A stretch of DNA of 5,430 nucleotides from Gemmatimonadota bacterium. Lineage in GTDB: Bacteria > Gemmatimonadota > Gemmatimonadetes > Longimicrobiales > Longimicrobiaceae. The stretch spans positions 1 through 5,430 of the forward strand of contig JAHWJV010000260.1 of NCBI GenBank assembly GCA_019348265.1. Reading direction: 5' to 3'. This document shows, piece after piece, positions 5,105 through 5,430 of the stretch; the first letter of the stretch is position 1; each line of letters opens with the position of its first letter. A model generated the notes under the pieces. The model had not been told where the DNA came from. It saw only the letters and a list, made by a program, of their open reading frames with translations, and ran no database searches. Both the position numbers and the translations under genes were made by a program.

Positions 5105-5430
5105 GCGGCGGACCCATCCTAGTGATCGATGACGAGCCCGGCCTCCGCCACACGCTCGAGATCATCCTGAAGGACGAGGGATATGAGGTGCGGACCGCTG
5201 ACGACGGCGAGGAGGGGCTTCGCATCGCCCTCGCCGACCCCCCGCAGATCATCCTGTGCGATGTCCGCATGCCGCGCCTGGACGGGCTCGGCTTCGTGGA
5301 GCGGTATCAGGCGGGCGGCGGCGAGGCGCTGATCATCGTGATGAGCGCCTACGGGTCGCTCGAAACCGCCATCGAGGCGATGCGTCTCGGTGCGTACGAC
5401 TACATCTCCAAGCCGTTCAACGCGGACGAG
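5101..5430 (+). CDS. NtrC-type response regulator, receiver domain (cut by right window edge)
   Basis: ATG 5101 overlaps the kinase stop in ATGA, so translation is probably coupled. The 110 visible codons make up nearly a whole receiver domain: acidic pocket D10/D11 (VIDDE), phospho-accepting D54 (ILCDVRMPRLDG), switch residue S82 (VMSAYGS) and K104 (ISKPF). The stretch AIEAMRLGAYDYISKPFNAD is characteristic of NtrC/AtoC-group regulators, which usually continue into a sigma54-interacting AAA+ domain and a Fis-type DNA-binding domain. Those parts lie beyond the edge, so the output domain is inferred. It would receive phosphate from H172 of the kinase just upstream. Confidence 0.92.
   Translation, partial: MSGGPILVIDDEPGLRHTLEIILKDEGYEVRTADDGEEGLRIALADPPQIILCDVRMPRLDGLGFVERYQAGGGEALIIVMSAYGSLETAIEAMRLGAYDYISKPFNADE

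Overview
The window is high-G+C bacterial DNA with strongly G/C-biased third codon positions. It comes from a free-living, secretion-capable bacterium with lipoprotein-type or secreted carbohydrate-active proteins and an NtrB/NtrC-style two-component system. The overall style (GTG and TTG starts, Gly-rich secreted CotH-like protein, GHL10 protein) would fit Gemmatimonadota or a similar soil or sediment lineage. That placement is an impression from composition and gene types, not a demonstrated assignment.

Layout. Positions 1-320 (minus strand) hold the 5' part of a secreted CotH-kinase-family protein that runs off the left edge. Positions 321-571 are a divergent intergenic region. It has a perfect extended -10 element facing the CotH gene, inverted repeats, and a hairpin plus T-run that reads as an intrinsic terminator on the minus strand. 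Positions 572-2167 (plus) encode an exported glycosyl-hydrolase-like 10 (GHL10, YngK/DigH-type) protein. It is followed on the same strand by a small four-helix membrane protein of unknown function (about 2245-2730). Positions 2731-3046 carry no convincing gene but contain several hairpins and a weak sigma70-like promoter. A single-pass membrane protein of unknown function follows (about 3047-3451).

From 3452 onward lies a signalling module. A structured leader (sigma54-like element and two perfect hairpins) precedes a 72-residue protein of unknown function with a strong ribosome binding site (3605-3823). Next comes a membrane histidine kinase with almost no extracytoplasmic sensor (3848-5104). 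The kinase stop overlaps by four bases the start of an NtrC-type response regulator receiver domain (5101 to the right edge). Kinase and regulator are almost certainly a cognate, translationally coupled pair. The small protein is a candidate accessory or signal-input partner because of its position only.

No tRNA, rRNA, CRISPR array, insertion sequence or prophage gene was recognised. The most interesting points are the kinase insertion between the N and G1 boxes, the structured leader with the small protein ahead of it, and the oppositely directed terminator between the divergent genes. No clearly new system is demonstrated.
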